Source: an uncultured bacterium (GTDB lineage: Bacteria; Cyanobacteriota; Vampirovibrionia; Gastranaerophilales; Gastranaerophilaceae). From it: 64,000 bases of DNA. This document shows positions 37,350 through 45,695 of this stretch, one piece after another. Both the position numbers and the translations under genes were made by a program. The DNA lies in contig CASELF010000017.1 of the NCBI GenBank assembly GCA_949288725.1, forward strand, positions 1 through 64,000, written 5' to 3'. Numbering within the stretch: the stretch's first letter is position 1; every line of letters begins with the position of its first letter. Below the pieces are notes generated by a model. It searched no databases, was not told the DNA's origin, and worked only from the letters and a program-made list of their open reading frames with translations.

Positions 37350-38233
37350 TGACAGAATTTAACGACATTGATAAACCTAAATATGACGATACACAGGATG
37401 ATTTTACTTCGGTAAAACATTCTGTGCGTTATAAAAAACGGGAAAGAAAAATAAGAAAAAAGCGTAAAAAACTTTCACAATTAAAATCTTCCCTAAGATT
37501 TGTCGTTGTCGTGGGGCTTATTATATTATCATATTTTATAATTAAAATGCCACAATGGTATTTCCCAAGTGATGCATTTAACCACCCTGAAAATCATATC
37601 GAAATTATTAACAACAAAATTATTCCTGATTACGTAATTTATGATTCTCTACGAGATGTAAAAATTCCAAAACTTCCGATATTTTTAGTAAAACCTAAAC
37701 CAATAATGAAAAAACTTTACAAAATACCGGTTATTAAAAAAGCATACGTAAGACGTTATGGTTTCCCTGCCAGATTACAAATTATTATCCGAGAAAGAGT
37801 TCCAATCGCTTTAATCAAAACAGACTTTAAAAAACCGCCTGTAGCATTTTTCACATCAGATGGTGTTCTTGTTACTAACAAAAGATATATGAATATTTCT
37901 GATGAAAATATTTTAAAAATTCTGACAACACCAAAAGATTTACAAAAAAATATTACCGTTAAAAAAATCCGAGAAATTGAACGAGTAGTCAAAGCAGTTG
38001 AAACTTATTCAAACGAAAAAGTAGAATATATCGATATTCGCAAATCTAATGATGTTTTCGTTAAAATTCATACAATCAATATTCGTCTTGGAGTATTAGA
38101 TAGCACAGTCTATGAAAGAATAAAACGAATTTATACTATCCTGCCTCAAATTTCTAACGTAGATAGCCGTATCAAGTATATCGATTTGAGCTGGGATAAG
38201 GTAAACTATTTAAAACTGCAAAAGGTTAAATAA
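37349..38233 (+). CDS. ftsQ: Cell division protein FtsQ/DivIB-like
   Basis: 294 residues. A highly basic cytosolic N-terminus (KKRERKIRKKRKK) precedes one membrane helix (about 50-65, VVVVGLIILSYFII), then a POTRA-like domain (YKIPVIKKAYVRRYGFPARLQIIIRERVPIAL region, about 125-155) and the C-terminal beta domain ending in IDLSWDKV. Position directly after murC-murB-ddl is the classic dcw place of ftsQ, which strengthens an otherwise divergent match. It should recruit FtsL/FtsB partners at the septum. The ATG overlaps the ddl stop by one base. ftsA/ftsZ do not follow. Confidence 0.85.
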   Translation: MTEFNDIDKPKYDDTQDDFTSVKHSVRYKKRERKIRKKRKKLSQLKSSLRFVVVVGLIILSYFIIKMPQWYFPSDAFNHPENHIEIINNKIIPDYVIYDSLRDVKIPKLPIFLVKPKPIMKKLYKIPVIKKAYVRRYGFPARLQIIIRERVPIALIKTDFKKPPVAFFTSDGVLVTNKRYMNISDENILKILTTPKDLQKNITVKKIREIERVVKAVETYSNEKVEYIDIRKSNDVFVKIHTINIRLGVLDSTVYERIKRIYTILPQISNVDSRIKYIDLSWDKVNYLKLQKVK

Positions 38234-38234
38234 A

Positions 38235-39119
38235 ATGAGTTTTAATGAACAATACAAAAATATAAAACAACTTGCAATATCTGAAATCAAAATAATTGAA
38301 CAAAAAATGATTGAAGATATTAACCTGCAAGAACCGCTAAATTCATTCCTAAAAGATTTCCTACTTGCACCCTCAAAAAGAATTAGAGAAGTCTTGCCGG
38401 TTTTGTATTTAAAAGCGCTAAACAAAAACTTATCTCAAAAACAATTAGACATGCTCTCAATTATCGAAATAGTCCACAACGCTTCACTAATTCATGATGA
38501 TATTATTGATGAAAGCGATTTAAGACGAGGAAACAAAACCGTTTCTTATCAGTTTGGGAATAAATTAGGTGTTATAACAGGCGATTATTTGCTATCTCTT
38601 GCACTTGGCAAACTGTGCAAAATAGGTAATATCCCCGTGATTGAAAAATGCTCCGATACCATAAAAAAAATGTGTATCGGCGAAGTTAAACAAAATTTTT
38701 CACGTTTCAAAATAGGTACCCTCGAGGATTATATAGAAAAAACTAAAAATAAAACCGCCTACCTTTTTGAATTGTCACTTCTATCAGTTGCAATGCTTGA
38801 TGAAACTTATAAATACAATTTGGATAGTATGGGCAAGTTCGCCCTAAATACAGGTATTGCCTTTCAAATTCGTGATGATATCCTGAATATGCTAAATACA
38901 GATAAATCTAAACCAAACAACAGCGATATAGAAAGCGGAATATATAACGCACCCGTAATCTTAGGTAGCAAAGATGATAATTATATCTCCGGTATTGAAA
39001 AAACAAAAGGTTTGTTAAATAATTATATAGAACAGGCAGGTAATGAAATAAAATTTTTGCCTGATAATCAATATAAGTTAGCACTAGAAGAGTTTTTGGA
39101 GTTGTTGTGCAATGTCTGA
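38235..39119 (+). CDS. Trans-polyprenyl diphosphate synthase with altered second Asp motif
   Basis: 294 residues of the isoprenyl-diphosphate-synthase family. The first aspartate-rich motif is intact (HDDIIDESDLRRG, DDIID at 88-92) with the following GDYLLSLAL block. The second motif reads RDDILNML (214-218), where the last Asp of DDxxD is Asn, and the usual KxT downstream is replaced by GIYNAPV. The enzyme probably makes a quinone side chain or geranylgeranyl-type product; trans-synthases do not make the undecaprenyl carrier, so the link to the surrounding murein genes is not obvious. It sits one base after ftsQ and overlaps lepB by eight. Confidence 0.85.
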   Translation: MSFNEQYKNIKQLAISEIKIIEQKMIEDINLQEPLNSFLKDFLLAPSKRIREVLPVLYLKALNKNLSQKQLDMLSIIEIVHNASLIHDDIIDESDLRRGNKTVSYQFGNKLGVITGDYLLSLALGKLCKIGNIPVIEKCSDTIKKMCIGEVKQNFSRFKIGTLEDYIEKTKNKTAYLFELSLLSVAMLDETYKYNLDSMGKFALNTGIAFQIRDDILNMLNTDKSKPNNSDIESGIYNAPVILGSKDDNYISGIEKTKGLLNNYIEQAGNEIKFLPDNQYKLALEEFLELLCNV

Positions 39120-39897
39120 TATAAAAGGGATGTGGGAAAATTTTAAGGCAAATATAAACGAAAAAAAAGCAGCAATATGGCTTGCTTTCAAATCAAAATT
39201 ACCCGCTAACATACAATCATTCTTAGATGATTTTGAACCGAAATACGCTGAATATAAAAAAAGCGCCCTTTGCGACACAATAGAAACTGTTCTATTCGTT
39301 TTAATAATGGTAATAGTTATAAGGTTTTTTGTCTGCGAAATCCGCTGGATTCCATCAGGCTCTATGAACCCGACACTTGTAGAAGGTGATAGAATTATCG
39401 TTGAACGCTATTCTCGTTTCTTTAAAGGTCCAAAACGAGGCGATATTATGGTTTTCTATCCACCATCAACTCAATTATCAAATAGCCCAATTCCTCTATT
39501 ATCAAGACTTACAGGAATTTTCTGCAAAGATGTTGCATATATCAAAAGAGTTATAGGACTTCCGGGCGACAAAGTTGAAGTTAAATTTGAAGATGATGGC
39601 GCCGCTTATGTCTATATAAACGATAAAAAACTTGAAGAATCCTACATAAAAAGTCCTTATGATTATACACCTTGTGTAAAATCAAATGAGGCAAATGAAT
39701 TTATGCTGATGAATACCGCAGTCGCTAAATGCGGTCCGATTATCGTTCCAAAAGACAGTTATTTTATGATGGGCGACAACCGTGGAAATTCCTTCGACAG
39801 CCGTTATTGGGGTACGCTAAAACGCGATAGATTTGTCGGACGTGCAGTCTTTGTTGCAAGATTTTTTAAATTGAAATATAACGACAAAACTAACTAA
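39112..39897 (+). CDS. lepB: Signal peptidase I
   Basis: 261 residues. A membrane helix (about 58-76, ETVLFVLIMVIVIRFFV) is followed by box B with the nucleophile Ser84 (IPSGSMNPTL), box D with the general-base Lys145 (AYIKRVIGLPGD), and box E (GDNRGNSFDSRYWG). It cleaves signal peptides at the outer face of the inner membrane. An additional about 50-residue N-terminal cytosolic extension (KSKLPANIQSFLDDFEPKY) precedes the helix. GGAG lies upstream of the ATG, inside the end of the prenyl synthase gene. Last gene of the murC operon; its stop overlaps the convergent gene at 39894 by four bases. Confidence 0.96.
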   Translation: MSDIKGMWENFKANINEKKAAIWLAFKSKLPANIQSFLDDFEPKYAEYKKSALCDTIETVLFVLIMVIVIRFFVCEIRWIPSGSMNPTLVEGDRIIVERYSRFFKGPKRGDIMVFYPPSTQLSNSPIPLLSRLTGIFCKDVAYIKRVIGLPGDKVEVKFEDDGAAYVYINDKKLEESYIKSPYDYTPCVKSNEANEFMLMNTAVAKCGPIIVPKDSYFMMGDNRGNSFDSRYWGTLKRDRFVGRAVFVARFFKLKYNDKTN

Positions 39898-40277
39898 AAT
39901 AAATGATAATACTTCATATAATCAGCCATGATAACTGAACTTGTCGCATTGGCTACATTCGCTTTGATAACTTGATCTTTATCTTGAGATGTCTTTTCAT
40001 CAAGTTTTGTATTCTCACCGTTTTCAGCCTTCAACTCCTGCTGACGCTGTGTTTCTTGAACTTCTTGAATATAGTTTTCTATTTTGTCTATAATCTGCGA
40101 TTGCAATCTGACATCACCTTCATAACTTCCGGTTGATTCAATTCCTGCGGTTTGCAAATTCTCAAGAACTTCTGCCCATTGATTATAATTCGGGACACTC
40201 CCGCCTTGCATTTGTGATGCGGCTTGTGCCTTTCTTAATTCGTCTATAGATTTGATTTCTTCTACATTATCACCCAT
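39894..40277 (-). CDS. Hypothetical acidic, helical protein
   Basis: 127 residues, ATG at 40277 with AAGGAGAGTATA upstream. The sequence is Gln/Glu-rich and predicted helical (SQIIDKIENYIQEVQETQRQQELKAEN), with no signal peptide, membrane segment or cysteine. I do not recognise it. It is tail-to-tail with lepB, overlapping by four bases. Confidence 0.6.
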   Translation of the reverse strand: MGDNVEEIKSIDELRKAQAASQMQGGSVPNYNQWAEVLENLQTAGIESTGSYEGDVRLQSQIIDKIENYIQEVQETQRQQELKAENGENTKLDEKTSQDKDQVIKANVANATSSVIMADYMKYYHLF

Positions 40278-40378
40278 ATTATACTCTCCTTATATATCTT
40301 CTTACTATCTATATAAAGGTTTTATTTATGGCGTAATTTCACTTTTCTCTATTTTTGTAACAAATGTTTATATTCAAC

Positions 40379-40621
40379 CTATTTGTTATATAACTTGACT
40401 AAATCTATAAACTCAAAAAATGTCATCCCAAATGCTGATGCAATCTTTTCTACCGTCTCTACACTCGGAACACTCGTTCCTCGCTCTATTGCTCCAATAG
40501 AATTTTGGCTTAGATTGGATTCTAATGCCAAATTCTCCTGAGACCAACCTTTTTTCACTCTTTCAAGTTTTATTGTTGTACCTATTAAACTTGTTATTTT
40601 AACAACTTTTCTATCGTTCAT
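40379..40621 (-). CDS. XRE-family HTH regulator
   Basis: 80 residues, almost all a Cro/CI-type helix-turn-helix: IGTTIKLERVKKGWSQENLA, LESNLSQNSIGAIERG (recognition helix) and TVEKIASAFGMTFFEFIDL. It lacks any effector domain. It is divergent from a 78-residue gene, and the interval holds a consensus promoter overlapped by a palindrome, so it probably regulates that neighbour and perhaps itself. Confidence 0.85.
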   Translation of the reverse strand: MNDRKVVKITSLIGTTIKLERVKKGWSQENLALESNLSQNSIGAIERGTSVPSVETVEKIASAFGMTFFEFIDLVKLYNK

Positions 40622-40639
40622 AACAAGTATTCTACGCTA

Positions 40640-40670
40640 TTGACATAGTTGGTTCAATGAAGTACACTTC
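40640..40670 (+). promoter_or_regulatory. Consensus promoter with operator over the -10 box
   Basis: TTGACA (40640-40645), 17 bases, TACACT (40663-40668), reading toward the gene at 40730. The inverted repeat GAAGT-AC-ACTTC (40659-40670) covers the -10 box, the expected place for a repressor such as the adjacent XRE protein. Confidence 0.65.
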
Positions 40671-40729
40671 TTATATAAACAACTTTACTTGTTTAATAAA
40701 AAAGTTTAATGTACAATTTGGAGAAATAT

Positions 40730-40966
40730 ATGAACAATAAATCAGCAATTTCGACGGATGAACTAAAACAAAAAATGACACAGCACGCTATGCGATTAGG
40801 GATTATAGAAGACGGAATTTCGGTATATTGTTGTTGTTTGGAGCAAGAAACTTATAAAGATTCGATAACAGAACTTTGGAATTTGGGGGTAATATTGCAA
40901 GAATATATCACACAGACAAAGAAGGAATTTATAGAATTTGCTAATGAAACAGAAATGCTGGATTAG
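40730..40966 (+). CDS. Small acidic hypothetical protein
   Basis: 78 residues from the ATG at 40730 with GGAG seven bases upstream; an earlier in-frame ATG would put that ribosome site inside the gene. Mostly helical, with three consecutive cysteines (SVYCCCLEQE). No family recognised. It is paired head-to-head with the XRE regulator and under its likely operator. The size and arrangement are compatible with a small regulated accessory protein; a toxin role is possible but nothing in the sequence shows it. Its stop overlaps the convergent TPR gene by four bases. Confidence 0.55.
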   Translation: MNNKSAISTDELKQKMTQHAMRLGIIEDGISVYCCCLEQETYKDSITELWNLGVILQEYITQTKKEFIEFANETEMLD

Positions 40967-41580
40967 TTTTGTATTTTATTATTTAAGAGTTTTTGCAACT
41001 TAAGAGCAGGGGCATATTCAGGAATAAGACTCAGGCAGGCAGATAAAGATTTTTGACATTGTTCAAAATTTTTATCTTCATAGTAGGCGATATAGGCCAA
41101 AAGATATTGTAATTCCGGATCTTGATAGAATTTATCTTTTGCTTTGCGCAGGAACAATTTAGCAGCAGGGATAAAACCGTTTGCCCAGAATACTCTACCT
41201 ATAAATTTGTAGCATTCGGGATTGTAATATGCCATAAAGTCTGCATATTTAATAATTTTTTCAATATAATCACCTTTACAATATAGCAATAGAATATTCA
41301 AATCTATTTCCAAAAAATTTCTAAGTTGGAAATAAGTTGGCGAAATAGTAATCGTACCATTTATAAGACTCAATAGAAAAAGTCCCCAGCATGCACGATT
41401 ATCATAATCTTTTACATGTTTGAAGGACTTTTCCGCTTTATCTAAATTATCTAATACCAAATAGCAATAACCTGCTTCAAGGTAATAACCGTTATTTTCA
41501 AAGTAGGTAGCGCAACCTTTTATTCTGCCGGACAAAAAATCGGTTTTAACTCTTTTGTACTCATCCATCAAAAGCCGCAT
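40963..41580 (-). CDS. Cytosolic TPR-like protein
   Basis: 205 residues built of helix pairs resembling tetratricopeptide repeats (YLEAGYCYLVLDNLDKAEKS, PECYKFIGRVFWANGFIPAA, PELQYLLAYIAYYEDKNFEQ). No signal peptide. The start is uncertain: the ATG at 41580 has GAGG only one base upstream, and the ATG at 41568 has the same GAGG 13 bases away. It lies 19 bases downstream of the secreted TPR protein and is probably co-transcribed with it; the pair may handle the same envelope partner, but that is a guess. Confidence 0.65.
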   Translation of the reverse strand: MRLLMDEYKRVKTDFLSGRIKGCATYFENNGYYLEAGYCYLVLDNLDKAEKSFKHVKDYDNRACWGLFLLSLINGTITISPTYFQLRNFLEIDLNILLLYCKGDYIEKIIKYADFMAYYNPECYKFIGRVFWANGFIPAAKLFLRKAKDKFYQDPELQYLLAYIAYYEDKNFEQCQKSLSACLSLIPEYAPALKLQKLLNNKIQN

Positions 41581-41599
41581 ACCTCTTTAATTTTGGTAT

Positions 41600-42976
41600 C
41601 TACAGAGTCAAATCATTCATTAATGACTGCATCATCAAAGTTTGGATAACTTCCGGAGATAATTTCTTTTCACCTTGTTCAGTAATATATGGAAGCAGTT
41701 CAGTTACATCACTATCGCTTGATGATTTTGTTCCTAGCATGTGGAGAACTTCTTCATATTCTTTTTGTTGGCGGATATAATCCGGATCATTTTTTAATTT
41801 ATCAAATTCAGATGATGGTTCATAGGCAATTTTCATTGTGCCTAAATCTGATTTTTTATCAATTTTTGATGCTTCCTCACGAGTTTGGTTTTGGTCTTCT
41901 TTGGACTGAGTTTCAGCATTCATTTTCTTTTGAATTGTTCTCAATTGAATTTCTTTATATTCTTTGTTAAATTCAGGAGATAAACCGTTACCGTATGGAG
42001 CATTGATAAATTTGTCAAGTTCTGCATCTTGTTTTCCGAACGGAAGATTCAACGGTTGTTCTTTTTCTGAATCAGCATTTGCATCTTTTGCTGTATTATT
42101 TGCCGGATACAATTTTTTGAAGTTATTCTTCATATTTCTATCAATCAATGTTTGAGGATCGATAGGAACTAAGTCTTGAGCAGACAATTCAGAACCTAGG
42201 TTAGCATTCGGATATACAAGTTCAGGAACGTTAACATTAGGGAAGCATTGGTCATTTGCCGGTTGTGCTTGACCTTGTTGATTGTTTGTATTTGCCGGAG
42301 CACCACCACTTTGCATTACACAGTTACGACCATTTGTCGCATATTTTACAATCATTGGACAATCGTTTAATGAAATAACTTTTTCGTATGCTCTGATTGC
42401 ATTATCTTTTTGTCCGCATTTTGTATAACTCATTGCTAAATAGTAATATGCAATTGTTTTTTGTTCATTTGTTAGTTTGTTAAAATCTTTATGATTTACG
42501 AAAGAGATACATTCTTGTAGTGCACCTGCAAAATTGCTCTTACGATAATTTTCTTTTATTCCGCTCAAAGATGGTCTAGAATAGTAAGAAGGCTCTGATT
42601 TCCAAGGATCAGGTTTTGATAAGTCACTATATACATTGCGAGAAGATTCACGTAGAGCTTTGTTTCTTGGTCCAACCATTTCACCTGTATTTACAGAATC
42701 AAGAACTTTGTCGATAGTTTGTGCTCTTTCTTGACGTTTTGCTTCTGCTTTTTCTTCTTCTGTTGCATTTGCTTGTGCAGCATCACTTCCCGGACGCATT
42801 GAATTATTATAGAAATCTTCAGTTACACGCTCACGATCTTGATTTTGTGAGCCGCCGCCACCCATTACATCATCATATAAATTGTATTTTTCTAAAGGGC
42901 TTGCTGCTAATGATACGGAACTTGTAATGTTCATTACCATCATTACTGCCAATAATAATCCTAAATGCTTTTTCAT
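41600..42976 (-). CDS. Secreted TPR-containing protein, unknown function
   Basis: 458 residues. A signal peptide (about 1-25, ending SVSLAA) precedes a polar, low-complexity linker. One clear TPR-type unit (about 165-215: FAGALQECISFVNHKD, YYYLAMSYTKCGQKDNAIRAYEKVISL) is followed by a long Gln/Asn/Pro-rich, probably disordered region. The ATG at 42976 follows GAGGATAAT. It is exported to the periplasm or beyond. No enzyme motif is visible. First gene of a two-gene unit with the cytosolic TPR protein. Confidence 0.7.
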   Translation of the reverse strand: MKKHLGLLLAVMMVMNITSSVSLAASPLEKYNLYDDVMGGGGSQNQDRERVTEDFYNNSMRPGSDAAQANATEEEKAEAKRQERAQTIDKVLDSVNTGEMVGPRNKALRESSRNVYSDLSKPDPWKSEPSYYSRPSLSGIKENYRKSNFAGALQECISFVNHKDFNKLTNEQKTIAYYYLAMSYTKCGQKDNAIRAYEKVISLNDCPMIVKYATNGRNCVMQSGGAPANTNNQQGQAQPANDQCFPNVNVPELVYPNANLGSELSAQDLVPIDPQTLIDRNMKNNFKKLYPANNTAKDANADSEKEQPLNLPFGKQDAELDKFINAPYGNGLSPEFNKEYKEIQLRTIQKKMNAETQSKEDQNQTREEASKIDKKSDLGTMKIAYEPSSEFDKLKNDPDYIRQQKEYEEVLHMLGTKSSSDSDVTELLPYITEQGEKKLSPEVIQTLMMQSLMNDLTL

Positions 42977-43079
42977 TATATTATCCTCTTCGTATTCTTA
43001 TTAGTAAACTATCTTCTCCTCTAGGATATTATATGATAATTTTTATATTCATACATAGTACAAACGGATGATATTTTTA

Positions 43080-43640
43080 TTAATTTGTTTGTGCGTATTT
43101 ACAGCCACAATATTTTTGGCGGTAAAGATTTAATTCATTTGCTATTTTATTAGTTTTCAAAAATCCGTCTTTTTTTCTGAAATTGATAGGTAAATATTTT
43201 ATATTATTTTTCTGAGCGACTTCGGAACCAATTTGGGTTAATTTTTCAAAATTTTTGTGAGGACTTATGACTATCGAAGTTGTAAATTCTTCTATCCCCA
43301 GTTCTTTTGCCTTTTGAGCTGCTTTATTAAGTCTTAGTTCAAAGCATTTGTCACAGCGCAAACCCTTTTCAGGCTCCGATTCAAGACCTTTTACATAGTT
43401 GTAATATTCCTCAGGATTATAATCTCCGATTATCAATTCCACGCCTAAATGTTTGCATAATGTCTTTTGCGCCTCTAACCTTCTTTGATATTCTTCTTGG
43501 GGGTATATGTTGGGATTGTAAAAATACACAACAACAGAATATCCCATATTCTGTAAGAATACTATGGGATATCCTGAACATATTGCGCAACAAGCGTGTA
43601 ATAATATTTTAGAACAATTTGTGTTTTGGTTTTCCGCCAT
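43080..43640 (-). CDS. queH: Epoxyqueuosine reductase QueH
   Basis: 186 residues of the DUF208/QueH family, which carries out the last step of queuosine tRNA modification without cobalamin. The family's cysteine pattern is complete: LHACCAICSGYP at the start, LRCDKCFELRL in the middle and KYCGCKYA at the end, ligands for an iron-sulfur cluster and a second metal. The start at 43640 lies inside the end of the VKOR-DsbA gene (32-base overlap), implying translational coupling, an unusual partner for a tRNA enzyme. Confidence 0.92.
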   Translation of the reverse strand: MAENQNTNCSKILLHACCAICSGYPIVFLQNMGYSVVVYFYNPNIYPQEEYQRRLEAQKTLCKHLGVELIIGDYNPEEYYNYVKGLESEPEKGLRCDKCFELRLNKAAQKAKELGIEEFTTSIVISPHKNFEKLTQIGSEVAQKNNIKYLPINFRKKDGFLKTNKIANELNLYRQKYCGCKYAQTN

Positions 43641-44841
43641 TTTCTTTTACCAACTTCTTCAATGCAGGATATCCGCCTCTTGGAATACCCATTTCAAATT
43701 TTCCGTTTATTATCATTGCAGGTGTACCCATTTGGTCTTTTTCTACGGCTACTTTTATATCATTTTGAATTTGAATCATTATCTTCGGATCAACTGCATC
43801 TTTTTTCAATTTTTCCATATCCAAGCCAAAACCGGATTTTTCCAGTAAACTTATAATCGCTTCTTCGGATTCAGGCTTTTTCTCGAAGAATAATGAATTT
43901 ACTTCCCAGAATTTGCCTTGTCTGTATGCAGCTTCTGCATATCTTGCCATATCACAAGAACCATAATGGAATGGCTGACGCAAATATGGATTACATTTTT
44001 GATCAAGCGGAAGGCTATGATGTTCTATCCTGATATTGTCAAATTCTGTTACCAATTTATGTACCATCATATTAAATACATTACACATCGGACACATGTA
44101 ATCTGAATATACCTTGATAACTACTGCATCATCCGCTTTTGAGCCTAAAACATTACCTTTTACGGCATATTTATTCGTTTTGGCATCAATAAATTCACCA
44201 ATTGCTCTATATGATTTTAATGGTGGTGAAAATATTGCTGTCGTATATGCCCAACCTAAAAACCCAACTGCACATAACATTACAACAGTAAATGCTATTC
44301 TGTATGGAATTGGTTTTAGCGCATCCAGAAAATCAAGCCAACTTTGTTTTATCGCTCCGATAAAACCGCCTTCTATTCCTCTTACAGCCACAAGACCAAT
44401 TAGCAAATTCAAACAGTATGTAACTGCACACATTACACATATCTTGTGAATTCCAAACAAACTTACGCACAATAACGTCATTGATATTATAAATGATATT
44501 AACCCCAATGATGCTATATAGTGAAATTTGTTTTTAAATACTTCTAAAAATTTTAAAAACGGTATCTTCTTCAAAAAATCAACACTCAACAACATTATAA
44601 TAAATGAGTATAAGAATAATCCCCAATATGCCAATGGAATGCCAAAAAATTGTGATTCCGTTGTTCTTGCAACCCCGTCACAATCAACTAATTCATTCAC
44701 TGAACAAAAACTTGGCAACGCATATTGATTATAATTTGCCTGATAATAAATATAAGCCAAATCGATAGTTACTATCGCCCCAATAAGTACAATGGCTAAT
44801 ATTATAATTGTCTTTGATAATTGACTTTTCTCTTTTTCCAT
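43609..44841 (-). CDS. VKOR-DsbA fusion, disulfide bond formation
   Basis: 410 residues. The N-terminal half is a vitamin K epoxide reductase-type membrane domain with about five helices, loop cysteines 46 and 54, and the quinone-site CVMC (135-138). After a further helix (about 182-200) comes a periplasmic thioredoxin-fold domain of DsbA type with CPMC (250-253) and the cis-Pro region MGTPAMIING. The enzyme passes electrons from new disulfides to quinone in a single protein, replacing separate DsbA/DsbB; such fusions are typical of cyanobacteria. The ATG at 44841 follows GGAGAGAAGTAA. It overlaps queH. Confidence 0.93.
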   Translation of the reverse strand: MEKEKSQLSKTIIILAIVLIGAIVTIDLAYIYYQANYNQYALPSFCSVNELVDCDGVARTTESQFFGIPLAYWGLFLYSFIIMLLSVDFLKKIPFLKFLEVFKNKFHYIASLGLISFIISMTLLCVSLFGIHKICVMCAVTYCLNLLIGLVAVRGIEGGFIGAIKQSWLDFLDALKPIPYRIAFTVVMLCAVGFLGWAYTTAIFSPPLKSYRAIGEFIDAKTNKYAVKGNVLGSKADDAVVIKVYSDYMCPMCNVFNMMVHKLVTEFDNIRIEHHSLPLDQKCNPYLRQPFHYGSCDMARYAEAAYRQGKFWEVNSLFFEKKPESEEAIISLLEKSGFGLDMEKLKKDAVDPKIMIQIQNDIKVAVEKDQMGTPAMIINGKFEMGIPRGGYPALKKLVKENGGKPKHKLF

Positions 44842-44978
44842 TTACTTCTCTCCATTTCTTATATTATATAACATTATTTTATAGTCGTTAAAAAAATTAA
44901 TCAACCAACTTAATAACTAGATTACTTGAAGAAAATTATAATTAATGGTAATATGCCAAATATCTAAGGAATAGAAAA

Positions 44979-45695
44979 GTGAATCGCAGGAATTTCAATC
45001 AGTTTTTGGGGAAAATATCAAAGTTTCCAACTTGGATAAAAAATATTCTATCTAAGGAAATTTCTGACCCAAATGCAAATGATACAATATATACTTACAC
45101 CACATACAGACCTGTATTAACTTACAAGGGAAGTTGTGAATTGACTTTGAAAAAAGATGGGTTTGATAGAAATATCTATAATATTTTGGAATTGATTGAA
45201 AAAGATTATAGCCTTGGCGAAATCGCTTTGGATACGTATTTAACTTTAGAAGAAATTTCTTCCTACTTTTTGTTATGTCTTAACTCAGGCTATATCGAAA
45301 AACCTGAAGAAATATCTATCGTTAATCTTGCTGAGTTTCTCGCAGGAAAAACCAGAACCGGTGAATTCCTAAAAGAAAATAATATAATTACAAATGAACA
45401 GTTGTCTGAAACAATTAATATTGATAATCAGGCAAAATCTGATAGAAAATTTGGCCAAATCCTTTCTGATATGGGTTTTGTAGACAAATCATTTATGGAA
45501 AATCTATTTAATTTTAAAGAAGAATCTAAAAAAAGATTTATCATAGATTACAACGAAATACCGGAAAGTATTCAACCATACGCAAAATTGGAAGATAAGT
45601 ACAAAAAGGAAATAGATGATTTACAAAAAGAAAATAAGAAATTAAAAAAACAGTTAAATCAACTATTATTATTGGTGAAAACAAATGATGAATAA
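44979..45695 (+). CDS. MshEN-like domain and coiled-coil protein, unknown function
   Basis: 238 residues from a GTG at 44979 with AAGGA eight bases upstream. The middle (about 120-175) resembles the MshEN/GspE-N repeat found on type II secretion and type IV pilus ATPases: GEFLKENNIITNEQLSETI then RKFGQILSDMGFVDKSFMEN. The region before it (YSLGEIALDTYLTLEEISSY) is winged-helix-like, as in DUF4388-type proteins. The C-terminus is a coiled coil rich in Lys/Glu. No ATPase domain follows, so it may bind a nucleotide such as cyclic di-GMP as a stand-alone sensor. It overlaps the asparaginase gene by 11 bases. Confidence 0.55.
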   Translation: MNRRNFNQFLGKISKFPTWIKNILSKEISDPNANDTIYTYTTYRPVLTYKGSCELTLKKDGFDRNIYNILELIEKDYSLGEIALDTYLTLEEISSYFLLCLNSGYIEKPEEISIVNLAEFLAGKTRTGEFLKENNIITNEQLSETINIDNQAKSDRKFGQILSDMGFVDKSFMENLFNFKEESKKRFIIDYNEIPESIQPYAKLEDKYKKEIDDLQKENKKLKKQLNQLLLLVKTNDE

